Origin: Pelagicoccus sp. SDUM812005
GTDB lineage: Bacteria; Verrucomicrobiota; Verrucomicrobiia; Opitutales; Opitutaceae
DNA: 64,000 nt
Assembly: GCF_031127875.1 (NCBI RefSeq)
Contig: NZ_JARXIA010000003.1
Span: 62,001 to 126,000 of the forward strand
Direction of reading: 5' to 3'
How positions within the stretch are numbered: the first letter of the stretch is position 1; each line of letters opens with the position of its first letter. The notes below the pieces were generated by a model, which made no database searches, was not told the origin of the DNA, and saw nothing but the letters and a program-made list of their open reading frames with translations. Positions 56,197 to 64,000 of the stretch are shown piece by piece. The position numbers and the translations under genes were made by a program.

Positions 56197-58485
56197 ATGT
56201 CTGATATCCCAAACGAGAATACTCCAGAAAAGTTCGAACGGCTTTGCGTATCCAAACCCGCTGACAAGGCAGGCGGGGCGGGCGCCGTTTACCATGCGAT
56301 GCGCCATGCGATTGGGAAGGCGGGAGTTGCTCGAGCCAAGGATGCCTTGACCAAGCTGAACCAAAAGGGCGGCTTCGATTGCCCGAGTTGCGCCTGGCCG
56401 GATCCCGATGGGCACCGGAGCTCCTTCGAGTTTTGCGAGAACGGGGCCAAGGCGGTGGCCAGCGAGGCGACGGCTGAGCGTATCGACGCGCGTTTCTTCG
56501 CGAAGCATTCGGTAGCTGAGCTGGCGGAGCGGAGCGACCTTTGGCACGACCAGCAGGGGCGCCTTACGGAGCCGATGGTATTGCGCGAAGGCGGGACGCA
56601 CTATGAGCCCATTTCCTGGGAAGGGGCCTTCGACTTGATCGCGGGGGAACTCGGAGAATTGGCCGATCCCAACCAAGCCATTTTCTACACCTCCGGTCGG
56701 GCTAGCAACGAAGCTGCGTTTCTGTATCAGCTTTTCGTGCGAGCCTTCGGTACCAACAACCTTCCCGATTGTTCGAACATGTGCCACGAGTCCAGCGGCT
56801 TGGCGCTGAAGCAGTCGATCGGTGTAGGGAAGGGAACGGTGACCCTGGAAGACTTGCGGGAAGCGGAGTTGATCCTGGTGATTGGGCAGAATCCCGGCAC
56901 CAACCATCCGCGCATGCTTTCTACCTTGCAGCAAGCGAAGGAAAAGGGGGCTCGAATTGTATCCATTAATCCTCTACGGGAAGCGGGACTGGTTGCCTTT
57001 AGCCATCCGCAGCGAGTTTCCCAGGTCCTAGGAGGCAAGACGCCGCTGGCAGATACCTTCGTCAAGATTCGCACGAACGGGGACCAAGCCTTGTTCCAAG
57101 CCATCGGCAAACGCTTGCTGGAAATGGAGCAGGCGGGGCGAAGCGTTCTCGATTGCGACTTTATCAATGACTACACGGCAGGCATTGGCGAGTACCGGGA
57201 AGCTTTGAAGCGAACCCCGTGGCCGAGCTTGCTGGATGCCTGCGGCCTGGAAATGGCGACGGTGAACGATCTTGCGGAAGCCTTTGCCACCAAGCAGCGC
57301 ATCATTTCTTGTTGGGCGATGGGCCTGACGCAGCATCGCAATGCGGTGGCGACGATCCGAGAGTTGACGAACCTGCATCTTTTGCGAGGAGCGATCGGAA
57401 TAAAGGGGGCAGGCATGTGTCCGGTGCGTGGGCACAGCAATGTGCAGGGGGATCGCACGATGGGTATCTTCGAGCACATGCCGGAGTGGTTTTATGCGGC
57501 GCTCGAAAAGGAGTTCGGCATCGATTGTCCGCGGGAGACAGGATTGAATGCGGTGCATTCGATTCGACGAATGAAGGAGCATCCAGGCAGCGTGTTCCTA
57601 GCTCTCGGAGGGAACTTCCTTTCAGCGACTCCGGATACTGGATACACGGCAGCCGCTTTGCGGAATTGTCGGCTGACGGCGCATGTGTCCACGAAGTTGA
57701 ACCGATCGCATCTGGTAACCGGCAAGCAGGCTCTCATTTTGCCGTGCCTGGGACGATCCGAGCGAGATGAGCAAGCCAACGGAGCCCAGTGGGTGAGCGT
57801 GGAGAACTCGATGGGAATCGTGCATTCTTCGTCGGGCCAATTGCCGCCCGCTTCTCCCAACCTGAAGAGCGAAGTGGCGATCGTTTGCGGCATTGCGCGT
57901 CGGGCGTTGAGGAATCGAAAAGGGCAGATCGATTGGACGGGGTTCGAGACGGACTATTCCAAGATCCGTTCCGCAATCGAGCGCGTGATCCCCGGTTTCG
58001 AGGACTACAACCAGCGAGCCCGGCAACCGGGCGGTTATTACTTGCCCAATGCGGTGAAGGAGCGTCGCTTCGAAACGGATACGGGAAAGGCGAATTTCGC
58101 GACGAGCCCTCTCGACATCGAACGAGCGGAGCCGGGGCGATTGCTGTTGATGACGATTCGCAGTCACGACCAATTCAATACGACAGTTTATGGCCTGGAC
58201 GATCGCTATCGCGGAATAAGGGGAGAGCGCCGGATCGTGATGGTGAACCCGGCGGACATGGAGCGACTGGGGTTGTCGACGGAGGACGAAGTGGATGTGC
58301 ACTCCTTTTTCAAGGGAGAGGAACGCGTGACGCGTTTGTATCGACTGATTCCCTACGACATTCCTGTTGGATGCGTGGCGATGTACTTCCCCGAGGCCAA
58401 CGCGTTGGTGCCGATCGACCATATCGCGGTGGGAAGCGAAACGCCGGCGTCGAAGTCCGTTCAGGTGGAAATTCGCAAGCGTTAG
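56197..58485 (+). CDS. Molybdopterin oxidoreductase, YdeP/FdhF-like
   Basis: A 762-residue cytoplasmic molybdoenzyme, of the YdeP type rather than a classical three-subunit formate dehydrogenase. N-terminal Cys62, Cys65 and Cys80 (CPSCAWPD...FC) may bind an iron-sulfur cluster. Molybdopterin-binding parts are TSGRASNEAAFLYQLFVRAFGTNNLPDCSNMCHESSGLAL and, later, GQNPGTNHPRML and GIKGAGMCPVRGHSNVQGDRT. The C-terminal dinucleotide-binding domain ends in VDHIAVGS. YdeP relatives are linked to acid resistance and may oxidise formate; the substrate is not established. Confidence 0.9.
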   Translation: MSDIPNENTPEKFERLCVSKPADKAGGAGAVYHAMRHAIGKAGVARAKDALTKLNQKGGFDCPSCAWPDPDGHRSSFEFCENGAKAVASEATAERIDARFFAKHSVAELAERSDLWHDQQGRLTEPMVLREGGTHYEPISWEGAFDLIAGELGELADPNQAIFYTSGRASNEAAFLYQLFVRAFGTNNLPDCSNMCHESSGLALKQSIGVGKGTVTLEDLREAELILVIGQNPGTNHPRMLSTLQQAKEKGARIVSINPLREAGLVAFSHPQRVSQVLGGKTPLADTFVKIRTNGDQALFQAIGKRLLEMEQAGRSVLDCDFINDYTAGIGEYREALKRTPWPSLLDACGLEMATVNDLAEAFATKQRIISCWAMGLTQHRNAVATIRELTNLHLLRGAIGIKGAGMCPVRGHSNVQGDRTMGIFEHMPEWFYAALEKEFGIDCPRETGLNAVHSIRRMKEHPGSVFLALGGNFLSATPDTGYTAAALRNCRLTAHVSTKLNRSHLVTGKQALILPCLGRSERDEQANGAQWVSVENSMGIVHSSSGQLPPASPNLKSEVAIVCGIARRALRNRKGQIDWTGFETDYSKIRSAIERVIPGFEDYNQRARQPGGYYLPNAVKERRFETDTGKANFATSPLDIERAEPGRLLLMTIRSHDQFNTTVYGLDDRYRGIRGERRIVMVNPADMERLGLSTEDEVDVHSFFKGEERVTRLYRLIPYDIPVGCVAMYFPEANALVPIDHIAVGSETPASKSVQVEIRKR

Positions 58486-58511
58486 GGAAGGCCTTCGCGA
58501 GAAGTAGCGAG

Positions 58512-59210
58512 TTAGCGGGTGACCGCTTTCAGGGCTTTGGCGAGGATGGTTGCGTAGGATTCGCCGTCGAGATCGAGGTCGAGGGCTTGGCTGAATTCAA
58601 GTTCGATTCCGATGTATTTGCTTTCGGGATACCGTTTGCGGAGTGCGGTGGTGTGGCCGTCTTCGCGTCCATGGTAGGGTTCGTTGGGGCGGATCTCGAG
58701 ATCGGGAAGCACGATTTTTAGGAGTTTCAGGAGCTTCTTGCTGAAGGCTTCTTCGGCGGGGCGTTGGTCGTCGAAGAGGATGCCTAGGTCGACGTCACGC
58801 CGTTTTCCTTGGAAGGTTTTGGTGAAGGAGTGGATGGAGAGGTGAACGACAGTGCAGTCTTCGTGCTGGGCAGCTTCGATGCTGCGGCGGGCCTCCGCTC
58901 GGAAGGGGATGAAGATCTCGGTTAGCAGCCGGGCTTTTTCGGACTCGCAGAGGTCGTAAACGATTGGGCTAAATTGGCTGGGGTTTCCAATGGAGCGATT
59001 CAGGTCGACCGCGAGGCGAGAGAATTGGCCAAGGATAAGCGGGCAGCTTAGTTTGTGGGCGAGTTCTTCGGCGATGGCTTTGGTTCCCGGATCGTAGACC
59101 TGGTGGGTTTCGCAGCTCGCGGCGTAGGTTTGCAAGGCGAGCTTCAGGCTGTTGGGAATCTCAGCGGAAGCATGCTCAGCGGTGACGATGAATTTGTAGG
59201 AGGCGCTCAT
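58512..59210 (-). CDS. N-formylglutamate amidohydrolase-like protein
   Basis: A 232-residue protein from ATG 59210. The FGase pattern is clear: FIVTAEHASAEIP near the N terminus, FSRLAVDLNRSIGNPSQF, and VHLSIHSFTKTF with metal-ligand His residues. The C-terminal block is ESKYIGIELEFSQAL. Family enzymes deformylate N-formylglutamate or cleave related amides. Eleven bases after the GCS2-type gene, it is the last of the minus-strand amidoligase operon, so a modified-glutamate substrate is likely. Confidence 0.88.
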   Translation of the reverse strand: MSASYKFIVTAEHASAEIPNSLKLALQTYAASCETHQVYDPGTKAIAEELAHKLSCPLILGQFSRLAVDLNRSIGNPSQFSPIVYDLCESEKARLLTEIFIPFRAEARRSIEAAQHEDCTVVHLSIHSFTKTFQGKRRDVDLGILFDDQRPAEEAFSKKLLKLLKIVLPDLEIRPNEPYHGREDGHTTALRKRYPESKYIGIELEFSQALDLDLDGESYATILAKALKAVTR

Positions 59211-59221
59211 CCGCTTTTCTC

Positions 59222-60460
59222 TCAGTTGGTGAACGGTTCCGAGTTGGCGAGGCAGGAGCTCAGCTGGGCCATGGTTTCGCGGAGCTGTTCCTGGTTCGGC
59301 TTTTTCCCGACGCGAGCCAAGATTCGTTCGGCGAGGTTGCCTTCTTGCAGGATATAGCCGAGGGCTTCGCGGCGCTTGGAGACGCGCGGGTGGTTCTTGA
59401 GGACGTCCACGATCTTTGCCCACAGCTCGCCTACGGAGGTTTCATTCGCCTTCAGGTCGAAGAGTTCCGCGAGGTCGCGCAGGAGCAGGTCCGCTTCGAA
59501 TCCGTCGCGGGCAATGGCCATGAGCTGTTCCTTGCGTTCCTTAGGCGTGTAGCGGGTTGCGAACTCTTTGAGCGTCTCGATATCCAAGGCGCAGAGGCTT
59601 TCCAGCAGGGCGATGATTAGGCTGCAGATTCCGATGTCTTGCGTCGGATTCTCTTGTGTATCCAAAAGTCGGATCTCGATGGCGTTGCGGTCGAAGCGAG
59701 CGATGGCTCCACGAGAGTTTAGCCATTCGTATTGGAGGATGCCGTCCGGATCGTAGGGCTTGATGGCTTGGTAGGTCTTTTGCAGGATTTCCGTTTGGTA
59801 GTCCTGGTAGGTGAAGATGGGCTCGGGAATGATGTTGCCCGCTATTTCCGGTACCTTTGCCTGGTTGTTTTTATAGACGTCGATGCGTGTATCCAGAAAT
59901 CCACGATATTCGCCTTCGATAATGGGACTGCTCGCCGCGAGGGCCGGCAGATAGGGCAGGATGAGGATGATGGCGGCGTGGAGGCGGGCGAATTCCTCTT
60001 CGTTGGCGAAGGGGAGGTTGATGTGGCAGCTTTGCAGGTTGAACCAGCCGTGGCTGCTGCAGCCGAAAATGCGGTCGTAGGCTTCGTAGATCGTGCGATC
60101 GCCTTCGCTCCAAGTCTTTCCTTCGACGCTGGGGTCCATGAAGGGATGGATGCCGCCGGGGGCCAGCATGGCGTTGTGGGCGGCGAGCCGCGAATTCATT
60201 TCGGCGATGGCGTCGTGGAAGTCGGACTCGAGCTGCTCCAGGTCCGAAGTCGGCCCAGCGGTCTTGAATTCGAGCACATGGGTGGCGAGCTCGTTGGATA
60301 CGTCGATGGACCCGAGGGAGATTTCCTGGGTGGTATTTCCATTTTCGTCGAGCAGGATGGATTCGGCGATCGGGCAGGGGCGAAGCGTATCGCGATCGAC
60401 GATCATGTATTCAAGTTCGATGCCGAAGGCTTCGAAGATTGAGAGTGTTTTCTTGGACAT
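59222..60460 (-). CDS. GCS2-type glutamate-cysteine ligase homologue
   Basis: A 412-residue ATP-dependent carboxylate-amine ligase of the GCS2/YbdK group. Motifs are FGIELEYMIVD (substrate and Mg2+ glutamates), VSNELATHVLEFKT, CHINLPFANEEEFARLHAAII and ARFDRNAIEIRLLDTQENP. The family joins glutamate, or related acids, to an amine. It lies 26 bases downstream of the RimK-type ligase, and both ligases belong to one operon. Its true substrates are unknown; no glutathione synthetase gene is near. Confidence 0.9.
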   Translation of the reverse strand: MSKKTLSIFEAFGIELEYMIVDRDTLRPCPIAESILLDENGNTTQEISLGSIDVSNELATHVLEFKTAGPTSDLEQLESDFHDAIAEMNSRLAAHNAMLAPGGIHPFMDPSVEGKTWSEGDRTIYEAYDRIFGCSSHGWFNLQSCHINLPFANEEEFARLHAAIILILPYLPALAASSPIIEGEYRGFLDTRIDVYKNNQAKVPEIAGNIIPEPIFTYQDYQTEILQKTYQAIKPYDPDGILQYEWLNSRGAIARFDRNAIEIRLLDTQENPTQDIGICSLIIALLESLCALDIETLKEFATRYTPKERKEQLMAIARDGFEADLLLRDLAELFDLKANETSVGELWAKIVDVLKNHPRVSKRREALGYILQEGNLAERILARVGKKPNQEQLRETMAQLSSCLANSEPFTN

Positions 60461-60486
60461 TGAGAAAGGTGTTGGAAGTCGTGGCG

Positions 60487-61965
60487 TTAGCGGGCGTGCT
60501 TGGATTCGAGACGCTTTAGGAAGGTGTTCATGACGGCGAGGTAAAGCTCGTCGCCGATAAGCTCGTCTTCGATGCCGGCGTCGATGCTAGGGTTGTCGTT
60601 TACCTCAATCACCAAGGCAGTGTCGCCGTGTTGCTTGAGGTCCACGCCATAGAAGCCGTTGCCGATGAGGCCGGCAGCTTTGAGCGCAGTATCGAGCACG
60701 CATGGCGGGACGTTGGAGATGGGGACGCCGTTGCTGTCGCCGCAGAAGTCGTCGCCCTTGACGGCGTGGTTGTAGATTTGCCAGTGGCCTTTGCTCATGT
60801 AGTAGCGGCAGGCATACAGGGGAGTTCCGTCGATGATGCCGATGCGCCAGTCGAATTCGGTAGGAACGAACTCTTGGGCGATGAGGATGCTGGAGGTTTG
60901 CAGCAGCTTCTTGCAGAGGGTGTGGAATTCTTGGGAGGAACGGACTTTGTGTACGCCGATGGAGAAGGAGCCGTCGGGGATCTTGACGACGATCGGGTAG
61001 TGGAAGTTCTCGGCGAGTTCGTTGACGTTGCGTCGGGTGACGAGCGTCGAGTTTGGCGTAGGGATATTATGGGTACGAAGGAGCTCGGCGAGGAATACCT
61101 TGTTGCAGCAACGGCGGATGGACTCGGGATCGTCGATCACGACCATGCCGGAACGTTCCGCCTTGAGGGCGAAGCGCATGGTATGGTTGTCGAGGCGAGT
61201 GGTTTCGCGGATGAAGAGCGCGTCGAATTCCATGAGGCGCGGCAGGTCGCGCGGTGTGAGGATTTCGGCTCGCATGTCGAGCTGGTTCGCGGCTTTGCAA
61301 AAGGCGTCGAGGGCGGCTTTGTCGGAGGGCGCGTTGGCTTCCTGCTCGTTGGCGAGGATGGCGATTTCGTAGCGTGGAGTCTTGTTGGACTGGTCGCGCC
61401 GCCAGCGCTTGTGGAAAAGCGAGTTGAGCTCGGTCTCGATGAACTCGTGGTGTTCGTCGGGAACTTGGTGCAGGCCGAGCTGGGTGATTTCGTTGAGCTT
61501 CCACTTTCCGTCCCGCTTGTGGAACTCGTAGCGGGCGAGCGGGCAAGGGAAGAGGGAGTAGAGTCGCTTGGCCAGCTTGTCGTAGGCCTTGGCGAGGTTC
61601 TTTCCGAAGTAGACGCTGAGGGTGAACTCGTGGGCGGCGAGGCGCTTGAAGGAGCTCTGGATGAGTTCGTCGTGTTCGCGGATCGCGTCGCGGATGAGGA
61701 CCTTGCTCTCGATTTGGTGTAGGGTCTTGGCTTCCGGTAGGCAGCGGTGGCTGCGGGCGTCGGCGAGCAGCGAGACGTAGTAGCTGGTGGAGAGCGCCTT
61801 CTTGTGGGAGCAGAGGTTTATGACCTTGATGCGCTTTTTCTCGGCGTATTCGGAAGACAGGTACTCGCTCGAGGTAATGAGCGGCAGTTCTTGGAAGCGC
61901 TCGGGGATTTTAGAAAGCGAGTCGACGACGATGCGAAAGGCTGATTCTTGGGAGTTCATCTTCAC
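60487..61965 (-). CDS. RimK-family ATP-grasp ligase with RLAN N-terminal domain
   Basis: A 492-residue peptide/amide ligase. The N-terminal about 200 residues (KVINLCSHKKALSTSYYVSLLADARSHRCLPE; YEFHKRDGKWKLNEITQLGL) fit the RimK-associated RLAN module. The C-terminal ATP-grasp (about 280-480) has DDPESIRRCCNKVFLAELL, HYPIVVKIPDGSFSIGVHKV, VPTEFDWRIGIIDGTPLYACRYYM and the metal-binding GVDLKQHGDTALVIEVNDNPSIDAGIEDEL. It probably ligates glutamate or another amino acid to a carboxylate. The start is GTG 61965, overlapping the peptidase stop, or ATG 61959. Confidence 0.9.
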   Translation of the reverse strand: MKMNSQESAFRIVVDSLSKIPERFQELPLITSSEYLSSEYAEKKRIKVINLCSHKKALSTSYYVSLLADARSHRCLPEAKTLHQIESKVLIRDAIREHDELIQSSFKRLAAHEFTLSVYFGKNLAKAYDKLAKRLYSLFPCPLARYEFHKRDGKWKLNEITQLGLHQVPDEHHEFIETELNSLFHKRWRRDQSNKTPRYEIAILANEQEANAPSDKAALDAFCKAANQLDMRAEILTPRDLPRLMEFDALFIRETTRLDNHTMRFALKAERSGMVVIDDPESIRRCCNKVFLAELLRTHNIPTPNSTLVTRRNVNELAENFHYPIVVKIPDGSFSIGVHKVRSSQEFHTLCKKLLQTSSILIAQEFVPTEFDWRIGIIDGTPLYACRYYMSKGHWQIYNHAVKGDDFCGDSNGVPISNVPPCVLDTALKAAGLIGNGFYGVDLKQHGDTALVIEVNDNPSIDAGIEDELIGDELYLAVMNTFLKRLESKHAR

Positions 61966-62669
61966 TTTTTTTCGATTAGGAGCAGGTTGGCGTCGTAGGT
62001 GACGATGCCGAGCATGACGGAATTTATGAGACGTTGCGGATCTATGGCGTAGATCAGGGAATCGGAGAGCGGGTTTTTGTGGTAGGGATCGGCTACGAGG
62101 ATCTGCTTGTTGGCGTGGTCGTATTCAAAAAGCGTTACGAAGTGTCCTTCTACGTCGCCGGTTACGTCGTCGTCCTTGCCGTTCTTCTTGAGTCGGGAGG
62201 TGCGGTAGAGGTGGGTGGAGTTGAGCCCGGCGATGACGGGGTTGCCGTGGGCGAGGAGCATGGCGAGCAGAGCGGAGTCAAGTTCGTCGAAGCGGATGGT
62301 GCCGCCTCGCTCGAGGTATTCGATGTAGGCGGAGAGATTGGCTCGGGCCCGTTTGCTGCTGCTGTGTTCGCGGCGGACGGCCAGCTTTTTGCTGATTTCG
62401 TCGGACTTGAGGTTGGCCCAGGTCGGGTCGAATACGCGGAGGTTGTAACTGTAGATGGTGGCTTGGTACCCGCGCTTCAGAGCATGGTTGGCGAGCATGA
62501 CGGAATAGGTGCCGCCGTCGGGATTTTCCGGGATGTCGGAAATGATTTGCTCGAGGGCGTAGTCGTCCTCGAAATGTTGATACACTGCCTGCAGGCAGGT
62601 GGGACCGCAGCTGGTCTCGGTGGGTTGCGCCTGCATTTTCAGTTCGCGGCGCGATGGGTTCGTTTTCAT
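61962..62669 (-). CDS. Cytoplasmic C39-like cysteine peptidase
   Basis: A 235-residue papain-like peptidase of the C39 type. The triad is visible at Cys21 (PTETSCGPTCLQAVY), His176 (VEGHFVTLFEYD) and Asp194 (VADPYHKNP). No signal peptide or transporter domain is attached, so it acts in the cytoplasm, unlike bacteriocin-processing C39 exporters. It overlaps the RimK-type ligase, implying that it trims or releases the ligase product. An in-frame ATG at residue 12 is a possible shorter start. Confidence 0.87.
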   Translation of the reverse strand: MKTNPSRRELKMQAQPTETSCGPTCLQAVYQHFEDDYALEQIISDIPENPDGGTYSVMLANHALKRGYQATIYSYNLRVFDPTWANLKSDEISKKLAVRREHSSSKRARANLSAYIEYLERGGTIRFDELDSALLAMLLAHGNPVIAGLNSTHLYRTSRLKKNGKDDDVTGDVEGHFVTLFEYDHANKQILVADPYHKNPLSDSLIYAIDPQRLINSVMLGIVTYDANLLLIEKK

Positions 62670-62714
62670 TTTCTAGGTGTCCTAAGTGTGGAAACCTCTT
62701 GGGTGCGATTGCGG

Positions 62715-63467
62715 TTACTTGTCTCTGTTTTTGTAGCGGGAGACAATCATAGAATTCGGTTCAAGGGGGACTCCGAGCTCTCCTTTGCGTTGGTAGTCGC
62801 ACTGGGAGAGAACGTAGCGGATGGCTTCCATGCGGGCGACGCCCTTGTCGTTGCCGTCGACGATGATCCAGGGGGACTTGTCGCTATGGGTGAGCTCGAA
62901 CATGCGCTCCTTGTATTGGGTGAAGTCGTCCCATTTCTCCTGGGCGAGGGCGTCGATGGTGCTGAGCTTCCACTGGTAGAGGATGTCGGAGGCGCGGCGT
63001 TCGATGCGCTGGCCTTGGGCTTCCCGGTTGATGGAGAACCAAAGTTTTATAATTTGGATACCGTCGTCGATGAGCATGTTTTCCACTACGGGAACTTGTT
63101 GCATGAACATCTCGTGCTGCTGGGGCGTGCAAAAGCCCATGACTGGCTCCACTACGGCGCGGTTGTACCAGCTGCGGTCGAAGAATACGATTTCGCCCGG
63201 ATTGGGCATGTGGCGCAGGTAGCGCTGGAAGAACCATTGGCCGCTTTCTTCCTGGGTGGGCTTGGGCAAGGCGATGACGTTGAGGAAGCGGGGGTTGAGG
63301 TGTTCGGCGAAGCGGCGAATGGCGCCGCCTTTGCCGGCGGTGTCGCGTCCCTCGAAGATTACGAGCAGGCGGCGGCCTTCGGTTTGGATCGATTGCTGCA
63401 GCAGCACGAGCTCGCGCTGGAGGTTGCGAAACTCCAGGAGGTACTCTTCGGTCAGTTCGTTGCTCAT
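62715..63467 (-). CDS. ppk2: Polyphosphate kinase 2
   Basis: A 250-residue PPK2-family kinase, which uses polyphosphate to phosphorylate nucleotides. Walker A is G40-R-D-T-A-G-K-G-G48 (FEGRDTAGKGGAIRRF). Walker B is VFFDRSWYNRAVVEPVMGF (Asp97, Arg98), and the lid module is RASDILYQWKLSTIDALAQEKWDDF. The normal length and all motifs suggest an active enzyme. Its place between the AstE-like and peptidase genes suggests it supplies ATP or GTP to the ligases. Confidence 0.94.
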   Translation of the reverse strand: MSNELTEEYLLEFRNLQRELVLLQQSIQTEGRRLLVIFEGRDTAGKGGAIRRFAEHLNPRFLNVIALPKPTQEESGQWFFQRYLRHMPNPGEIVFFDRSWYNRAVVEPVMGFCTPQQHEMFMQQVPVVENMLIDDGIQIIKLWFSINREAQGQRIERRASDILYQWKLSTIDALAQEKWDDFTQYKERMFELTHSDKSPWIIVDGNDKGVARMEAIRYVLSQCDYQRKGELGVPLEPNSMIVSRYKNRDK

Positions 63468-63485
63468 GGCGCGGAGGCGCGGGCT

Positions 63486-64000
63486 CTAGGATTCGGAGAC
63501 CTCGACCACGTCGACGTTGGTCGCGAGGTCGGACTGGGCCTGTTTGTAGGGGTCAGTCTTGTCCTTGTTGAGGTTTCGCTCGTACCGCTTGATTTGGCTT
63601 TCGGACAATTTGGCGATATGGCAGACGGGTTCGCCCGGCTTGACCGCGGGCATGGTGGCCATGCCGATGGCGATGCCGTGGGTGGGGCTGGTGATGATGT
63701 TTTGTTCTTCCCCGAGGATGCTGTAGTTGGTGGCGATGGCGTGCCCTTCGCGCACGAATTCGCCAGGGCTAATGTGGAACTTCAGGATGCCGCCGACGGT
63801 GGCGCGTACCCACTGGGTCTTGCGGATGGTGGCTTGGAAGGGAGGAGGCATGGAGTCTCCGTCCTGCATGCCCAGGTGGATGAGGACGTTGCGGATGCCT
63901 TGTACTCCGATTTGCAATACGCTGGGTTCGATCTTCCAGGGCTCGCCCGCTTCCAGGATGATGGTGGGCACGCCGGCGCGGGCGCATTCGCGGCGGAAGG
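63486..64000 (-). CDS. AstE/aspartoacylase-family hydrolase, C-terminal part (cut by window edge)
   Basis: The frame continues past the right edge, and its 171 visible residues are the C-terminal half of a succinylglutamate desuccinylase/aspartoacylase family protein. Seen are VPTIILEAGEPWKIEPSV, the lipoyl-like RATVGGILKFHISPGEFVREGHAIATNY and SPTHGIAIGMATMPAVKPGEPVCHIAKL. The zinc-binding N terminus lies outside the window. A GTG at 63971 is not a true start because the frame is open upstream. The family cleaves N-acyl amino acids. It is the first visible gene of the amidoligase operon. Confidence 0.87.
   Translation of the reverse strand, partial: FRRECARAGVPTIILEAGEPWKIEPSVLQIGVQGIRNVLIHLGMQDGDSMPPPFQATIRKTQWVRATVGGILKFHISPGEFVREGHAIATNYSILGEEQNIITSPTHGIAIGMATMPAVKPGEPVCHIAKLSESQIKRYERNLNKDKTDPYKQAQSDLATNVDVVEVSES

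Noticed and set aside
63486-63971. GTG 63971 as the start of a short complete gene
   Set aside because: The frame is open to the window edge with sensible upstream residues, and the family needs an N-terminal zinc domain.

Overview
The window looks like a chromosomal segment of a verrucomicrobial bacterium, most likely class Opitutae (Pelagicoccus- or Opitutus-like). This is inferred from the gene mix (secreted sugar-processing proteins of the DUF1080 and PQQ sugar-dehydrogenase/cytochrome type, a Na+-pumping propionate module, a DnaG with a degenerate zinc ribbon), not from a marker gene. G+C is high, near 58-60% by eye. I see no rRNA, tRNA, CRISPR array, transposase or prophage gene. Most genes are ordinary core genes. 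Several are translationally coupled by ATGA or GTGA overlaps.

Layout. 1-5065: end of an unidentified gene, truA, an AraC regulator, leuCD with a terminator, and an ExbB/ExbD proton-channel pair. 5224-10468: an SRPBCC-like protein and a TatD nuclease, then a minus-strand group of a large anchored protein of unknown function, a DUF368 polyprenyl-phosphate transporter and a low-molecular-weight phosphatase, and a secreted PDZ protein. 10748-16059: alr-tsaB (minus) and tig-clpP-clpX (plus). 16268-27886: a succinate/propionate module with a CoA transferase, Na+-translocating methylmalonyl-CoA decarboxylase subunits and methylmalonyl-CoA epimerase on the minus strand, and mutA-mutB-meaB on the plus strand. 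They diverge from a region with a clear palindrome. 27973-36712: hemH, a second AraC regulator, enolase, an MTAP-family phosphorylase and a MoxR-DUF58-transglutaminase operon. 36687-46852 (minus): mreB-mreC-mreD-mrdA, tatA, and a lipoprotein-dnaG-rpoD operon. 47045-49907: an exported DUF362-like protein, aroB and a conserved unknown. 49994-58485: a small membrane protein, a gene-poor stretch with stem-loops, DUF1080, a dienelactone hydrolase, a sugar dehydrogenase/di-heme cytochrome fusion, and fdhD with a YdeP-type molybdoenzyme.

58512-64000 (minus) is the least conventional region. It is a compact run of an AstE/aspartoacylase-type hydrolase (cut by the window edge), a PPK2 polyphosphate kinase, a cytoplasmic C39-like cysteine peptidase, a RimK-type ATP-grasp ligase, a GCS2-type glutamate-cysteine ligase homologue and an N-formylglutamate amidohydrolase-like protein. 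Two amide-bond-forming enzymes, three amide-cleaving enzymes and an NTP-regenerating enzyme in one operon suggest a pathway that builds and trims a small amide-linked compound or protein tag. The product is unknown to me, and this is the best candidate for an undescribed system.

The propionate module makes metabolic sense as a unit. Succinyl-CoA is isomerised by the B12-dependent mutase and the epimerase, and (S)-methylmalonyl-CoA is decarboxylated with Na+ export. Propionyl-CoA then passes its CoA to succinate through the transferase. Its beta subunit carries an unusual insertion of about 140 residues.
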